64,000 nucleotides of DNA from UTCFX2 sp963726375 (GTDB lineage: Bacteria > Chloroflexota > Anaerolineae > Anaerolineales > UBA4823). Shown here piece by piece: positions 48,390 to 56,752 of this stretch (positions within the stretch are counted from its first letter, which is position 1; every line of letters starts with the position of its first letter). The notes below the pieces were generated by a model that ran no database searches, was not told the DNA's origin, and saw only the letters and a list, made by a program, of their open reading frames with translations. The position numbers and the translations under genes are program-made. The stretch spans positions 1 through 64,000 of the forward strand of contig CAVSCE010000014.1 of assembly GCA_963726375.1 (NCBI GenBank). Reading direction: 5' to 3'.

Positions 48390-50298
48390 TCACGACAACG
48401 GGGTTGCAATCGGAAGAACTACTGTAAATGTTGATCCATGTCCCAGGGTTAAGTCCACCCAGAATTCTACCCTGGTGATTGTCGACGATCGATTTAACGA
48501 TTGCCAATCCCAGACCTGTATCTGCGGCGTCGGTGGGGATATTGCTTGGCTTAAAGAACTTGTCAAATATATAAGGCTGGTCCGCCAGGTGGATGCCTGG
48601 ACCATCATCTGAAACCTGCAAGATAATCTGACCGGCTTCAGCCCGGGCGTGAACTCGCACTTCGCCTCCAGGGCTGGATACTTTAATGGCATTGGCAAGC
48701 AAGATCGACGTCATCTGGCGCAGGCGAAGCGGATTCACCAGCACTTCTGGAAATTCCTCAGGGACTTCGATCTTCAGCCGAACGGATTTCTCAGCCGCCC
48801 GGTTCCTCAGGCTGTCGATCGCATAATAGGCGATGGGTGAAAATGGGATTTTTTCTTTGCGCGTATCGAAACCGGCTTCAATCCGGCCCAATTCCAGAAG
48901 GTCGTTGATCAGAGCAGTGATACTGTGCACGCTGAGCTGGACACGCTGGATAAACTCCTTTTGCTGCTGCGTCACAGGACCAACCCGTTCGATGAGCTCG
49001 ACGTATCCGAGGATCGCCGTAAGGGGTGACCGGATATCATGCGAAACTGTGTTTACAAAGTCAGTCTTGACCTGGTCAAGCTGCTTGAGATGAGTGATAT
49101 CTTGCATGATGATCACAAGCCCGATCCCTTCAATGGGGGTGATCTGGGTATTGAACACCATTCCACTTTCGAAGGACAGCTCCAGCCGGGTAGGAGAGCC
49201 CGGTTTTTCGTTTTTAAGCACGTCGTATAACTCTTGATGCAGATTCAAATCGAAGAGATTTTTTCCTACCAGGCCTGCTTCCTGCAGGTTGAAGACCTGC
49301 CTGGCTTTCAGATTGGTTAAAATGATCCGACCGTCAGGTCCGGTGACGATCACTCCATCCTCAATCCCCATCAGGATGGCGTCCAGCTTCCTGCGCTCTT
49401 CTTCGCTGCGGGCATACAGGCTGGCGTTTTCAATCGCGACTGCCGCATAATCCGAAAGTGCTGAAAGCAAAGACGTATGGTAATCCGAAAATGGTTTCCC
49501 GCTCAGACGGTTATCGACTTCCAGGATGCCGATCACTCGTTCTTGCAGCTTGATTGGCATATAGATCAAGGTGTGGACGAGATATTCGGTTTTTATTTTT
49601 TTGGGTTTCTGAGTATCGATGAGCAGGGGTTTGCCGGTGAGAAGCACCTGTCCTGCGAGCGAATCCCGGATAGGAAGTCGGAATTTCTTGATGAAATCAT
49701 CCTGAAAATTCTGGCTGGCCCGGATGAAAAGCTCTCCACTATCTTCATCAACCAGGAGCAGGCTGCCCTCTTCTGCGCCGGAGAGCTCAACAGCGGCGCA
49801 GACGATCGCGGACAGGACGCTGTCCAGGTCCAGAATTGAGGTTACTTGCCGACCGACTCGTTCAACTGATTCGAGTCCATCCACCCTGCGTTGTAGGGAT
49901 TTTGTATCTCGCCTCGAAATCTGGTGGGAATGGTTTATCCATTGCTGGCGGCGCTCGAGCGCTGATTGAACTGATTTCAGGAGCTCGTCCGACTGTCCTG
50001 GGTGCTGGATATATCCGCAAAATCCAGCTTGAATGGCATCAGCCATCCGTTCGGTAGTATGTGTCTCTGGGACTAAGACGAATGGAATGAAAGGATAGCG
50101 CTGGATGAGAAACCTGAAGCTGCTGAAGGTAGCAGAACCAGCGGATTTTTCACCGAGGATTACCAGATCCGGTTGAAAACTGTGGATGAGCGGATCAATA
50201 CGGTCGAAATCAGCCGTCAGGTTGACTTCATAACCAGCCGAGGAAAGAACCGAATGGTCGATCTGATTGTTTGTATCGTCCAGAGGGGCTACGAGCAA
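48390..50298 (-). CDS. Hybrid sensor histidine kinase 3 (REC-like, GAF, PAS, HisKA, HATPase), one frameshift
   Basis: 635 aa after repair. N-terminal REC-like domain (1-120) lacks the full acidic pocket and the conserved Lys (GFCGYIQHP in its place), so it is probably not phosphorylated. GAF (155-305), PAS (310-400, GVIVTGPDGRIILTN), HisKA with His in NTVSHDIRSPLTAI, HATPase with NAIKVSSPGG, SDDGPGI and DTGLGLAIV. One extra base near 48463; the repaired end is WVDLTLGHGSTFTVVLPIA. The start is uncertain: TTG at 50298, or an ATG near 50319 if another base is wrong. Confidence 0.83.
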
Positions 50299-50478
50299 GA
50301 TTCGAATTCGTTGGCATATGCTTATCGCCGGTGAGGATCATGCTTCGCAAGCAGTCTGATACTGGCTGAGGTGCTCATAAAGAATAATCATAGCATGGTT
50401 GCCGAAAAAGTGGAGGGAGTGTTGAATGTGCGGGTGACAGGCCAGGGGTTAGAATTTCCTAAATCTTTCATGAACTGC

Positions 50479-50508
50479 TTGACTTATACAGGTCGAACCC
50501 TATACAAT
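50479..50508 (+). promoter_or_regulatory. Sigma70-type promoter of the eRF1-like gene
   Basis: -35 TTGACT (50479-50484), 18-bp spacer, -10 TACAAT (50503-50508). Followed by a 45-base leader with GAGGAGG at 50548-50554. Confidence 0.7.
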
Positions 50509-50559
50509 AGGATTAGCAAATCTTGGGGAAAACAAACCACATTTTTTGAGGAGGCTAGA

Positions 50560-51660
50560 ATGATAACAGATCAAAATGTGCAAGAGCTGTTGCATTATCA
50601 GCCTGGTCATCCTGTCCTGAGCGTCTATTTGAATACGGATCCGATGGAGGGGAATGCCGATTTCTACCGTCTCAGGCTGCGCAGCATGCTGAAGGATGTG
50701 GCGCTGGTGGATGATGTTGAAGCGATCTATCAATTCATGGAACACGAATATGATTGGTCTGGGAAAAGCCTTGCGATTTTCTCCTGTGCGAGCAATAGCT
50801 TTTTCCGGAGTTATGCCCTGGCAATCCCGCTCCGGAGCAGGGTCCGGGAATCGGACCGACCTCACGTAAAACCGCTGGCAGATCTTCTGGACTCTGTACG
50901 GCGGTTATGGGGTCGTACTGGTTGATAAACAGGGGGCACGCTTTTTTCACTTCCATCTGGGAGAGCTCCAAGAGCAAGATGGCATGCTTGGCGAAAGCAT
51001 CCGGCACACCAAACGCGGAGGCGGATCACAAGCAACCGGACGCAGAGGTGGGAGCGCCGGACAAACTGATTATGTCGAGGAAGCCACTGAGAGGAATATG
51101 CGGGATGCGGTAGAATTTGCGAACCACTTTTTTGCCGAAAAGAACATCCGCAGGATATTAATCGGGGGACGGATGACAATGTGGCGCTGTTTCGAAATCT
51201 GCTGCCGAAGGCCTGGCAGAGTCTTTTTATTGGATCCTTTCCAATCAGCATGGTTGCGAGTCATTCCGAGGTTCTTCAACGGGCGATGCAGGTTGCTGAA
51301 GGGGCTGAGAGGCAGCGTGAGGCTCAGCTAGTTCAAAAGGTAGTCACCAGCTCGGCAAAAGGGAAAGGCGGTGTGGTCGGATTGCAGCAGACTTTGGATG
51401 CGATTCGCGAGGGCAGGGTGCAAACCCTGCTGATTTACGAAGGTTTACGAGAACCAGGATTTCGCTGTACAACCTGTGGTTATATTTCCGTTGAGCCGAT
51501 GCAAAGCTGCTCATTTTGCAGCGGAAAGGCTGAACAAATTACCGACGTAGTCGAGCTGGGTGTGGGTACTGTCATGAGGACGGGTGGAGATGTGGAAGTC
51601 CTCCATCCGGTTCAATTTACCGAAGGGTTTGACAAGATCGGGGCAATCCTGCGTTATTAA
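50560..51660 (+). CDS. Bacterial archaeo-eukaryotic release factor-like protein (baeRF), two frameshifts
   Basis: 366 aa after repair. VVLVDKQGARFFHFHLGELQ and LIGGTDDNVALFRNLLPKAWQSLFIG match the eRF1-like middle and C-terminal domains of the baeRF family (baeRF10-like). The catalytic loop reads KRGGGSQATGRRGG, with a GSQ tripeptide in place of eRF1's GGQ, near residue 153. A C-terminal zinc ribbon CTTCGY...CSFC is present. Strong GAGGAGG 6 bases before the ATG. Frame repairs: one extra T near 50905 and one missing G at 51165-51170. Presumed to release or rescue nascent chains on stalled ribosomes. Confidence 0.8.
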
Positions 51661-51720
51661 ATCTACACGGCGAATCATCGAGCTCTTCGGTTCTGCAGTA
51701 TCCGCAGCCGAAGAGCTTTT

Positions 51721-52459
51721 TTATTCTGCCCGTGAAATCAGCATGATCAACTGGGTTGAATCGGAAGAATAATCTGAGCCGTCATACTCGCCCAACAGCT
51801 TAATTGGATTGAGGTCAGTTGAACGGATTTCTGAGAGGTGCTCTTCAGAACCGGTGAGATGATGGACCACTTCAACAGATAATCGATCTACTTTTCCATG
51901 AGGCAGAAGGTGATCATAATGCCAGGTGAGGCGAAAGGTCTCCGCATCTCGCCTCCATTCGCTGCTGACCTGGACTGGCTCACCGTCCAGCGGATGAGGA
52001 AAGGCATCCTCGACCTCCTGGATTGCTGCGGCGAGGCATGCTTTGAAGGAGGGCAGGATTGGGCATGCTTGCAGCAAAGATGCCATCCGGCCTCAAATGA
52101 GCCTTGACTCGCTTCAGAAGCCGGGAGCGCTGGTCCCGATTTAATGTGCTGTACGTGTTGCACGTCAGGATGATCAGACCAAAGCGGAGGTCCAGGTTAA
52201 ATGCAGTGAAATCGGCTTGAAAAATCCGATTTCCAACAGCAGGGATATTAAACAGAGAATCTTTCAGCAGTTTCAGCATCCCCATATCGCGGTCCAGACC
52301 GAAAGCTTGATGCCCGGCTTGAAGCAGAGGGACCAGCACCCTGCCTGTGCCGCAGCCCAATTCCAAAACAGGTGCAGGAAAGGATTGGGCGAGTTTCAAC
52401 CAGAAGGGGAGGTCTTCCTGGTGCATGCTGTGATGAGTGTGGTAAAGAATTGGAAACAT
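51721..52459 (-). CDS. Class I SAM-dependent methyltransferase, one frameshift
   Basis: 245 aa after repair. PVLELGCGTGRVLVPLLQAG is SAM motif I, followed by FGLDRDMGML and LILTCNTYSTL-type motifs. One extra base near 52017 (repair: NPEVEDAFPHPLDGE). AAGGA before the ATG. Divergent from the tRNA gene; its promoter must lie in the 50-bp gap. Substrate unknown; small-molecule or protein methylation are both possible. Confidence 0.78.
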
Positions 52460-52474
52460 TGATTTTAATTGTCC

Positions 52475-52504
52475 TTGACTATTCACGGTACTTCGCATTA
52501 TACT
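52475..52504 (+). promoter_or_regulatory. Promoter of tRNA-Pro
   Basis: -35 TTGACT (52475-52480), 18-bp spacer, -10 TATACT (52499-52504); predicted start about 3-4 bases before the tRNA 5' end. Confidence 0.7.
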
Positions 52505-52513
52505 CACATCCGC

Positions 52514-52587
52514 CGGGGTGTAGCGCAGTTCGGCAGCGCACCGCGTTTGGGACGCGGGGGTCGGCGGTTCGAGTCCGCCCGCCCCGA
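52514..52587 (+). tRNA. tRNA-Pro (anticodon UGG)
   Basis: Cloverleaf is visible: acceptor stem CGGGGTG / CGCCCCG, anticodon stem CGCG with loop TTTGGGA (anticodon TGG), T arm with GGTTCGAGTCC. No CCA is encoded; the discriminator base is A. Confidence 0.93.
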
Positions 52588-52598
52588 CTGATGATCAA

Positions 52599-52643
52599 TT
52601 GCGTAGGGCGTATCTCATGAGAATACGCACTACGCAAGATTTT
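52599..52643 (+). terminator. Hairpin terminator after tRNA-Pro
   Basis: Long inverted repeat TTGCGTAGGGCGTAT / ATACGCACTACGCAA with loop CTCATGAGA-like, stem about 14 bp, followed by TTTT. It may be a terminator or a small palindromic repeat. Confidence 0.6.
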
Positions 52644-52675
52644 AATCTGCGATTTGTTCAAGCTGGAGGGCATCC

Positions 52676-52987
52676 ATGGCGAAAAAAAAAGTGGATGGCA
52701 TAATCGAGGCTGTGCATTTCGGCCCGGAAGGGAATCTTCGTTGGGCGCGGGCCTATCTGCGGCGAGGCCCGACCTACACCGATCGAGTCATGCTCGACCG
52801 CCAGGCGCTGATCGACCAGCTAAAATCGGGCAAGGCGCTGTTTACAGGGAAGCGAATAGAACTTCTAGCAAGCACCTTTGAGATCGATCAGCCGTTGAGG
52901 GTCATCCAGGCGGATGGGCGTGATGTGCTCGTCTCCGGCGATAACAGTGCAATCCAGGATCACCTGGATCGTGTACCGGTCATCTAA
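52676..52987 (+). CDS. Conserved hypothetical protein, 103 aa
   Basis: Soluble, mostly beta strand, predicted basic start (AKKKVDGIIEAVHFGPEGNL) and no recognisable domain. GGAGG lies 7 bases before the ATG. The stop is directly followed by the start of the NERD-like gene, so the two form an operon. Confidence 0.6.
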   Translation: MAKKKVDGIIEAVHFGPEGNLRWARAYLRRGPTYTDRVMLDRQALIDQLKSGKALFTGKRIELLASTFEIDQPLRVIQADGRDVLVSGDNSAIQDHLDRVPVI

Positions 52988-53821
52988 ATGAAAGTTTATA
53001 CGTACGGTCAACAAAAACTGGAGCATCAAAAAACCAGCTCCAGTAAAGAAGTCATTCAAAAGCTCGGATTATCAATTAAGAGATCGCCTCAGCAGGAGGA
53101 ATTTGCAGAGGCGTTAAATCGTGTGCTAGATCATCGTTTCACACTGCTCTGTGCGGTTCGGTTGGATGGGGTGGACGAACCGATACCATATATCCTGGTT
53201 GGTCCTGCAGGGATTTGGGTTATTTTTCATTCCAATGAAAAAGGTGTTTTTTACGCCCGTGAAAGCAGCTGGGCAGGTTTGGATGGTAAGACCGGGGGTT
53301 TCAGGCCAATTCGGCCTAATCCGATCACATCTTCTCTCAGAAGAACAGCAGTATTAAGAGAAGTACTGAACAGGCAGGGGATTCAATGCCCGCAGGTTGA
53401 AGCGGTCCTATATTTTTCGGATCCAGGCGCGCATGTTCAGACCGAAAAGCCTGCTGTCAGGATTGTGCTGATAGATGGGCTTGAGCGGTTCATCAATACA
53501 ATCTGGACCGCTCCTGGCTTGCTTGATGCGAATTCAATTGAGCAAATTGTGACAGCGCTGTTGGGTGTTACAACACAAGAGCTGCTTTTTCCTTCTGGCG
53601 AGATTCACGATCAATATTCGATGAGCGAGCTGACAGCACCTAAGAAACCAGCTGAGCCATCGCGGATTACGGAGATCAGCAGCGCGGAACCCGGATTTAT
53701 TCAAAGTCTTTCAAGCAAGCTGCCATTTTCACGCCGGCAGTGGACTCTGTTAGCGATCTTGCTGGTCGCGAATGTGATCATTCTGCTCTTGCTGGTGATC
53801 GTCGTCGTGATCATCACATGA
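52988..53821 (+). CDS. NERD-like domain protein with C-terminal membrane anchor
   Basis: 277 aa. FTLLCAVRLDGVDEPIPYILVGPAGIWVIFHSN (residues 50-85) resembles a NERD (nuclease-related) domain core, although the usual catalytic Lys is not evident. Residues 253-275 form one membrane helix ending the protein (LLAILLVANVIILLLLVIVVVII). The ATG immediately follows the upstream stop. Function unknown; a degenerate NERD protein anchored in the membrane is the best description. Confidence 0.55.
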   Translation: MKVYTYGQQKLEHQKTSSSKEVIQKLGLSIKRSPQQEEFAEALNRVLDHRFTLLCAVRLDGVDEPIPYILVGPAGIWVIFHSNEKGVFYARESSWAGLDGKTGGFRPIRPNPITSSLRRTAVLREVLNRQGIQCPQVEAVLYFSDPGAHVQTEKPAVRIVLIDGLERFINTIWTAPGLLDANSIEQIVTALLGVTTQELLFPSGEIHDQYSMSELTAPKKPAEPSRITEISSAEPGFIQSLSSKLPFSRRQWTLLAILLVANVIILLLLVIVVVIIT

Positions 53822-53837
53822 ACCAAGGGACGGATCG

Positions 53838-54578
53838 TTGGAAGCGCCATACTTATCGATCATAATCCCTGCCTATAATGAGGAACAACGTTTGCCGGCA
53901 ACTCTGGCTCAGGTCAGGGATTTTATCCAGCAGCAATCGATCTCTGTTGAGGTGCTTGTTGTGGAGAATGGCAGCCGGGATCGAACGCTCGAGATCAGCC
54001 AGGAATTCGCAGCTCAAAACCCCGGTTTTAGGGCGATCCATGAAGGCTTGCGCGGCAAAGGGCTGGCCGTCAAACGCGGAATGCTCGAAGCCTGCGGCGA
54101 ATACCGCATGATGTGCGATGCCGATCTATCGATGCCGGTGACTGAAATCCCGCGTTTTTTTCCTCCAGAGCAGGAAGGTTATGATGTGGTGATTGCCTCG
54201 CGAGAAGCTCCCGGCTCCCGGCGAATCGGCGAGCCATTCTACCGCCATCTTGGCGGCAGGGTGATTAATTGGATTATCAGGATCATGGCGCTGCCGGGTT
54301 TGAATGATACCCAGTGCGGATTTAAATGCTTCAGCAGCCGTGCAGCAGAGGGCCTATTCAGCCAGCAGACATTAGCAGGCTGGTCCTTTGATATCGAAAT
54401 CCTTTATCTTGCCCGCCGAGGCGGATACAAGATAAAAGAGCTGCCTATTCCCTGGTTTTTCGATCCTGAAAGCAAGCTTTCGATTGTAAAAGACACGTTC
54501 CGGATGGTCATTGATATTCTCAGCATTCGCCGCAACGACCGCAGAGGGTTATATAAGGGTCTGAATGCGAAAACTTGA
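53838..54578 (+). CDS. Glycosyltransferase family 2, dolichyl-phosphate glucosyltransferase-like
   Basis: 246 aa from a TTG start after AAGGGA. IIIPAYNEEQRLPATL, VVENGSRDRTLEI, RGKGLAVKRGM and CDADLSMPVTEI (DxD-like metal site) match Alg5/dolichyl-phosphate beta-glucosyltransferase-like GT2. NDTQCGFKCF near residue 155 is also typical. Makes a polyprenyl-phosphate sugar. The end overlaps rnhB by 14 bases. Confidence 0.83.
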   Translation: MEAPYLSIIIPAYNEEQRLPATLAQVRDFIQQQSISVEVLVVENGSRDRTLEISQEFAAQNPGFRAIHEGLRGKGLAVKRGMLEACGEYRMMCDADLSMPVTEIPRFFPPEQEGYDVVIASREAPGSRRIGEPFYRHLGGRVINWIIRIMALPGLNDTQCGFKCFSSRAAEGLFSQQTLAGWSFDIEILYLARRGGYKIKELPIPWFFDPESKLSIVKDTFRMVIDILSIRRNDRRGLYKGLNAKT

Positions 54579-55224
54579 CCCTGACTTGATACCTGTGCGG
54601 CCAGATTTGAGCTTTGAAGCCGAACTGTGGTCTGCAGGCATGAATTGGGTGGGGGGGGTCGATGAAGCAGGCCGAGGCGCGTTAGCAGGACCGGTTGCCG
54701 CAGCAGTTGCGGTCCTGCCTGCCGATCTGCTGATCGCAGACCGGCTTGTGGGAGTGCGCGATTCCAAGCAAATGACCCCCAAAGAACGAGAATATTGGAG
54801 AGATTGCCTGATGGAAGTTGCAGTCGGCTGTGCTGTTGGTTTCGCCGAAAGCCGGGAGATTGATGAGTTCGGGATCGCCCCGGCTGTCCGGCTGGCTGTC
54901 TCTCGGGCGATCGAGCAGCTCTCGATGGCTCCGCAGCACCTTCTGGTGGATTACATCGAACTCCCCAATATCGATATCCCGCAGACACCGATCATCAAAG
55001 GAGACGCCCGCTCGCTGACCATCGCAGCGGCATCGATCCTTGCAAAAACTGCCAGAGACGCCAAAATGCGCAAATTGGATACTTGCTATCCCGGCTATGG
55101 ATTTGTGCGGAACAAGGGTTATGGGACGAAGGAACATCAGGCTGCCCTTGAGAAATCTGGCCCCAGCCCGATCCACCGCCTGAGCTTTCATTTTCACCAC
55201 CCACTGGTTGATCGAATAAAATAA
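54565..55224 (+). CDS. rnhB: Ribonuclease HII
   Basis: 219 aa. GGVDEAGRGALAGPV holds the catalytic DE, VRDSKQMTPKERE a conserved block, and ASILAKTARDAKM with PGYGFVRNKGYGTKEHQAAL the rest. Degrades RNA in RNA-DNA hybrids, including single ribonucleotides. Confidence 0.95.
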   Translation: MRKLDPDLIPVRPDLSFEAELWSAGMNWVGGVDEAGRGALAGPVAAAVAVLPADLLIADRLVGVRDSKQMTPKEREYWRDCLMEVAVGCAVGFAESREIDEFGIAPAVRLAVSRAIEQLSMAPQHLLVDYIELPNIDIPQTPIIKGDARSLTIAAASILAKTARDAKMRKLDTCYPGYGFVRNKGYGTKEHQAALEKSGPSPIHRLSFHFHHPLVDRIK

Positions 55225-55227
55225 AAA

Positions 55228-55260
55228 GCCGCAGGAAATGAGGTTCTCATTCCGGCGGCC
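55228..55260. terminator. Bidirectional terminator between rnhB and corA
   Basis: GCCGCAGGAAATGAG pairs with CTCATTCCGGCGGC, leaving a 3-base loop. On the minus strand it is followed by TTTTTATTTTATT, a clear terminator for corA. Confidence 0.8.
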
Positions 55261-55283
55261 GATTTGTCGTTTGATTGTATAAA

Positions 55284-56215
55284 TCAGAACCAATCGCGCT
55301 TCCAAAAAACGTAAACCACAACCCCGACGATCATGAACGCAAAGGCGATGATGAAGATAAAGGCAAACAGATTGTCCTCCAGAGGCACGTGGACATTCAT
55401 CCCGAAGAAACTGGCGATCATCGTTGGAAAGCTGAGTAAGATCGTGATCGAAGCCAGGAATTTCATCACAGCATTCAGGTTGTTTGAGATGATCGAGGCG
55501 AAGGCGTCCATCATGCTGCTCAAAATGTTGCTGGTGATATTGGTCATTTCAATCGCCTGCTGGTTCTCGGTCAGGACATCTTCGAGCAGAGTCTTCATCT
55601 TCAGGGTATGTCTCAAACAGCCGGCTGCGGCGCAGCCGTTCTATCATCAGCTCATTGGATTTAAGTGCTGTTGTGAAGATAGGTCAGGCTCTTCTGGTAC
55701 TTCAGCAGCTCGAGGACTTCTTTGTTCCGCGTGGACTGCTGCAGCTCGTCTTCGAGGATATCCACCCGCTTGGTGATCTCCCGCAGGTGGAGAAGGTACC
55801 GCGATGCAGTGATCATCAGCAGGCGAAGGACAAAACGCAGCCTCTTCGCTGTGACAAGGTCTTTCATGCGGCGGTCGATCACTTCACGGATGATCTCATT
55901 CTCGAGCTTGCAGACCGTTATGATCCATTGATCGTTGACGATAATTCCAAGAGGAATGGAAGTATAAGGGATATCAGACGCAGCCCCCTGATAGTATGGG
56001 ATGCGGAGCACGATGAGCAGCTCGCCGTTTTCGCGCTCCGTTCGGGCGCGTTCGTCAAGGTCTAGTGGATAGGTTAAATAGTCAGATGGGATTCCGAGGG
56101 CGCTGATTTGAGCGATTTCCTCAGGGGTGGGGTTGGTCAGATTGATCCAGGAGCCGGTAACCGGGCTTGAAAGCCTTTTCAGCTCATTCGCTTCGCTTTT
56201 GAAGATTTCGATCAT
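55284..56215 (-). CDS. corA: Magnesium transporter CorA family, two frameshifts
   Basis: 309 aa after repair. The cytoplasmic domain with coiled-coil helices, ending in two membrane helices with the FFGMNV (GMN) selectivity motif near residue 268. The frame breaks near 55660 (extra A: HNSLKSNELMIER) and 55588 (extra T: YPEDEDLLEDVLTENQQAIEM). The N-terminal SSPVTGSWINLTNPTPEEI is the typical CorA start. Transports Mg2+ or Co2+; no operon partner. Confidence 0.88.
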
Positions 56216-56340
56216 TGTTCGCTCCTTTATAAGGGCAACTGCCCTGGAAGATTATAGGAGTCAGGGTGGTTTACTCGGCTTACTCAAAGGGTCGCCGTCG
56301 TTCGATTTCTCTTCGTTCATTATTTTCTTCCTTGATACAG

Positions 56341-56391
56341 ATAAAAAACTTCCCGAAAAGCCGCTTGGATCCACCAGCCTTCCGGGAAGTT
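56341..56391 (-). terminator. Rho-independent terminator of the small unit
   Basis: Inverted repeat AACTTCCCG / CGGGAAGTT (56347-56391) with inner pairing, followed on the minus strand by TTTTTT at 56343-56348. Confidence 0.78.
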
Positions 56392-56417
56392 AAACGAACG
56401 CAAAAACGTTCAGATAG

Positions 56418-56561
56418 TTATCCCGTCTTATCCGGCGGATCGAAATCTAACGTACGTCTGGGCGCATTTGTGTGGCGGGGAAAACCACCCCGCCGCCATA
56501 ACCCGATTATGATCCAAACCTGGTCGAACAGGCCTGGCGATTGATCAGACAAGGTACTCAT
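56418..56561 (-). CDS. Candidate small protein of 47 aa (or structured RNA)
   Basis: Frame from ATG 56561 to TAA 56418. No ribosome-binding site, but a promoter with -35 TTGTAA (56599-56604), 17-bp spacer and extended -10 TGC TAAACT (56576-56581) places the transcript start within about 8 bases. The sequence has a hydrophobic stretch QVWIIIGLW then a basic, proline-rich tail. On the RNA level, 56474-56494 is a perfect 7-bp hairpin. Coding status is uncertain; there is no database comparison here. Confidence 0.35.
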   Translation of the reverse strand: MSTLSDQSPGLFDQVWIIIGLWRRGGFPRHTNAPRRTLDFDPPDKTG

Positions 56562-56575
56562 AACACTTGGGCTTA

Positions 56576-56604
56576 AGTTTAGCACCTCTATTCGACTTTT
56601 ACAA
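56576..56604 (-). promoter_or_regulatory. Promoter of the small unit
   Basis: Minus strand: -35 TTGTAA (56599-56604), 17-bp spacer, extended -10 TGCTAAACT (hexamer 56576-56581). Confidence 0.5.
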
Positions 56605-56658
56605 GGCGGATTTTCACCAGACAGTTCAGGTAAGGGGATTGCGGTCACCTTTCTTTGC

Positions 56659-56664
56659 TATAAT
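56659..56664 (+). promoter_or_regulatory. Extended -10 promoter of icd
   Basis: TGCTATAAT, hexamer at 56659-56664, about 90 bases upstream of the icd ATG. A good -35 is not visible. Confidence 0.55.
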
Positions 56665-56752
56665 GCATCTAAATGGGAGTATGCAGGGTGAATATGATTT
56701 ACCTTTGCAGGAAATTTTGGGAACAGTTTTATGATGACGGAGAAGAGCAATT

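Larger units (their letters stand above)
56216..56752. other. 537-bp region without a standard gene
   Basis: Holds, on the minus strand, a small transcription unit (56341-56604; promoter, 47-codon frame or RNA, terminator) and, on the plus strand, an extended -10 promoter for icd (56659-56664). The rest shows no coding signal. Confidence 0.6.
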
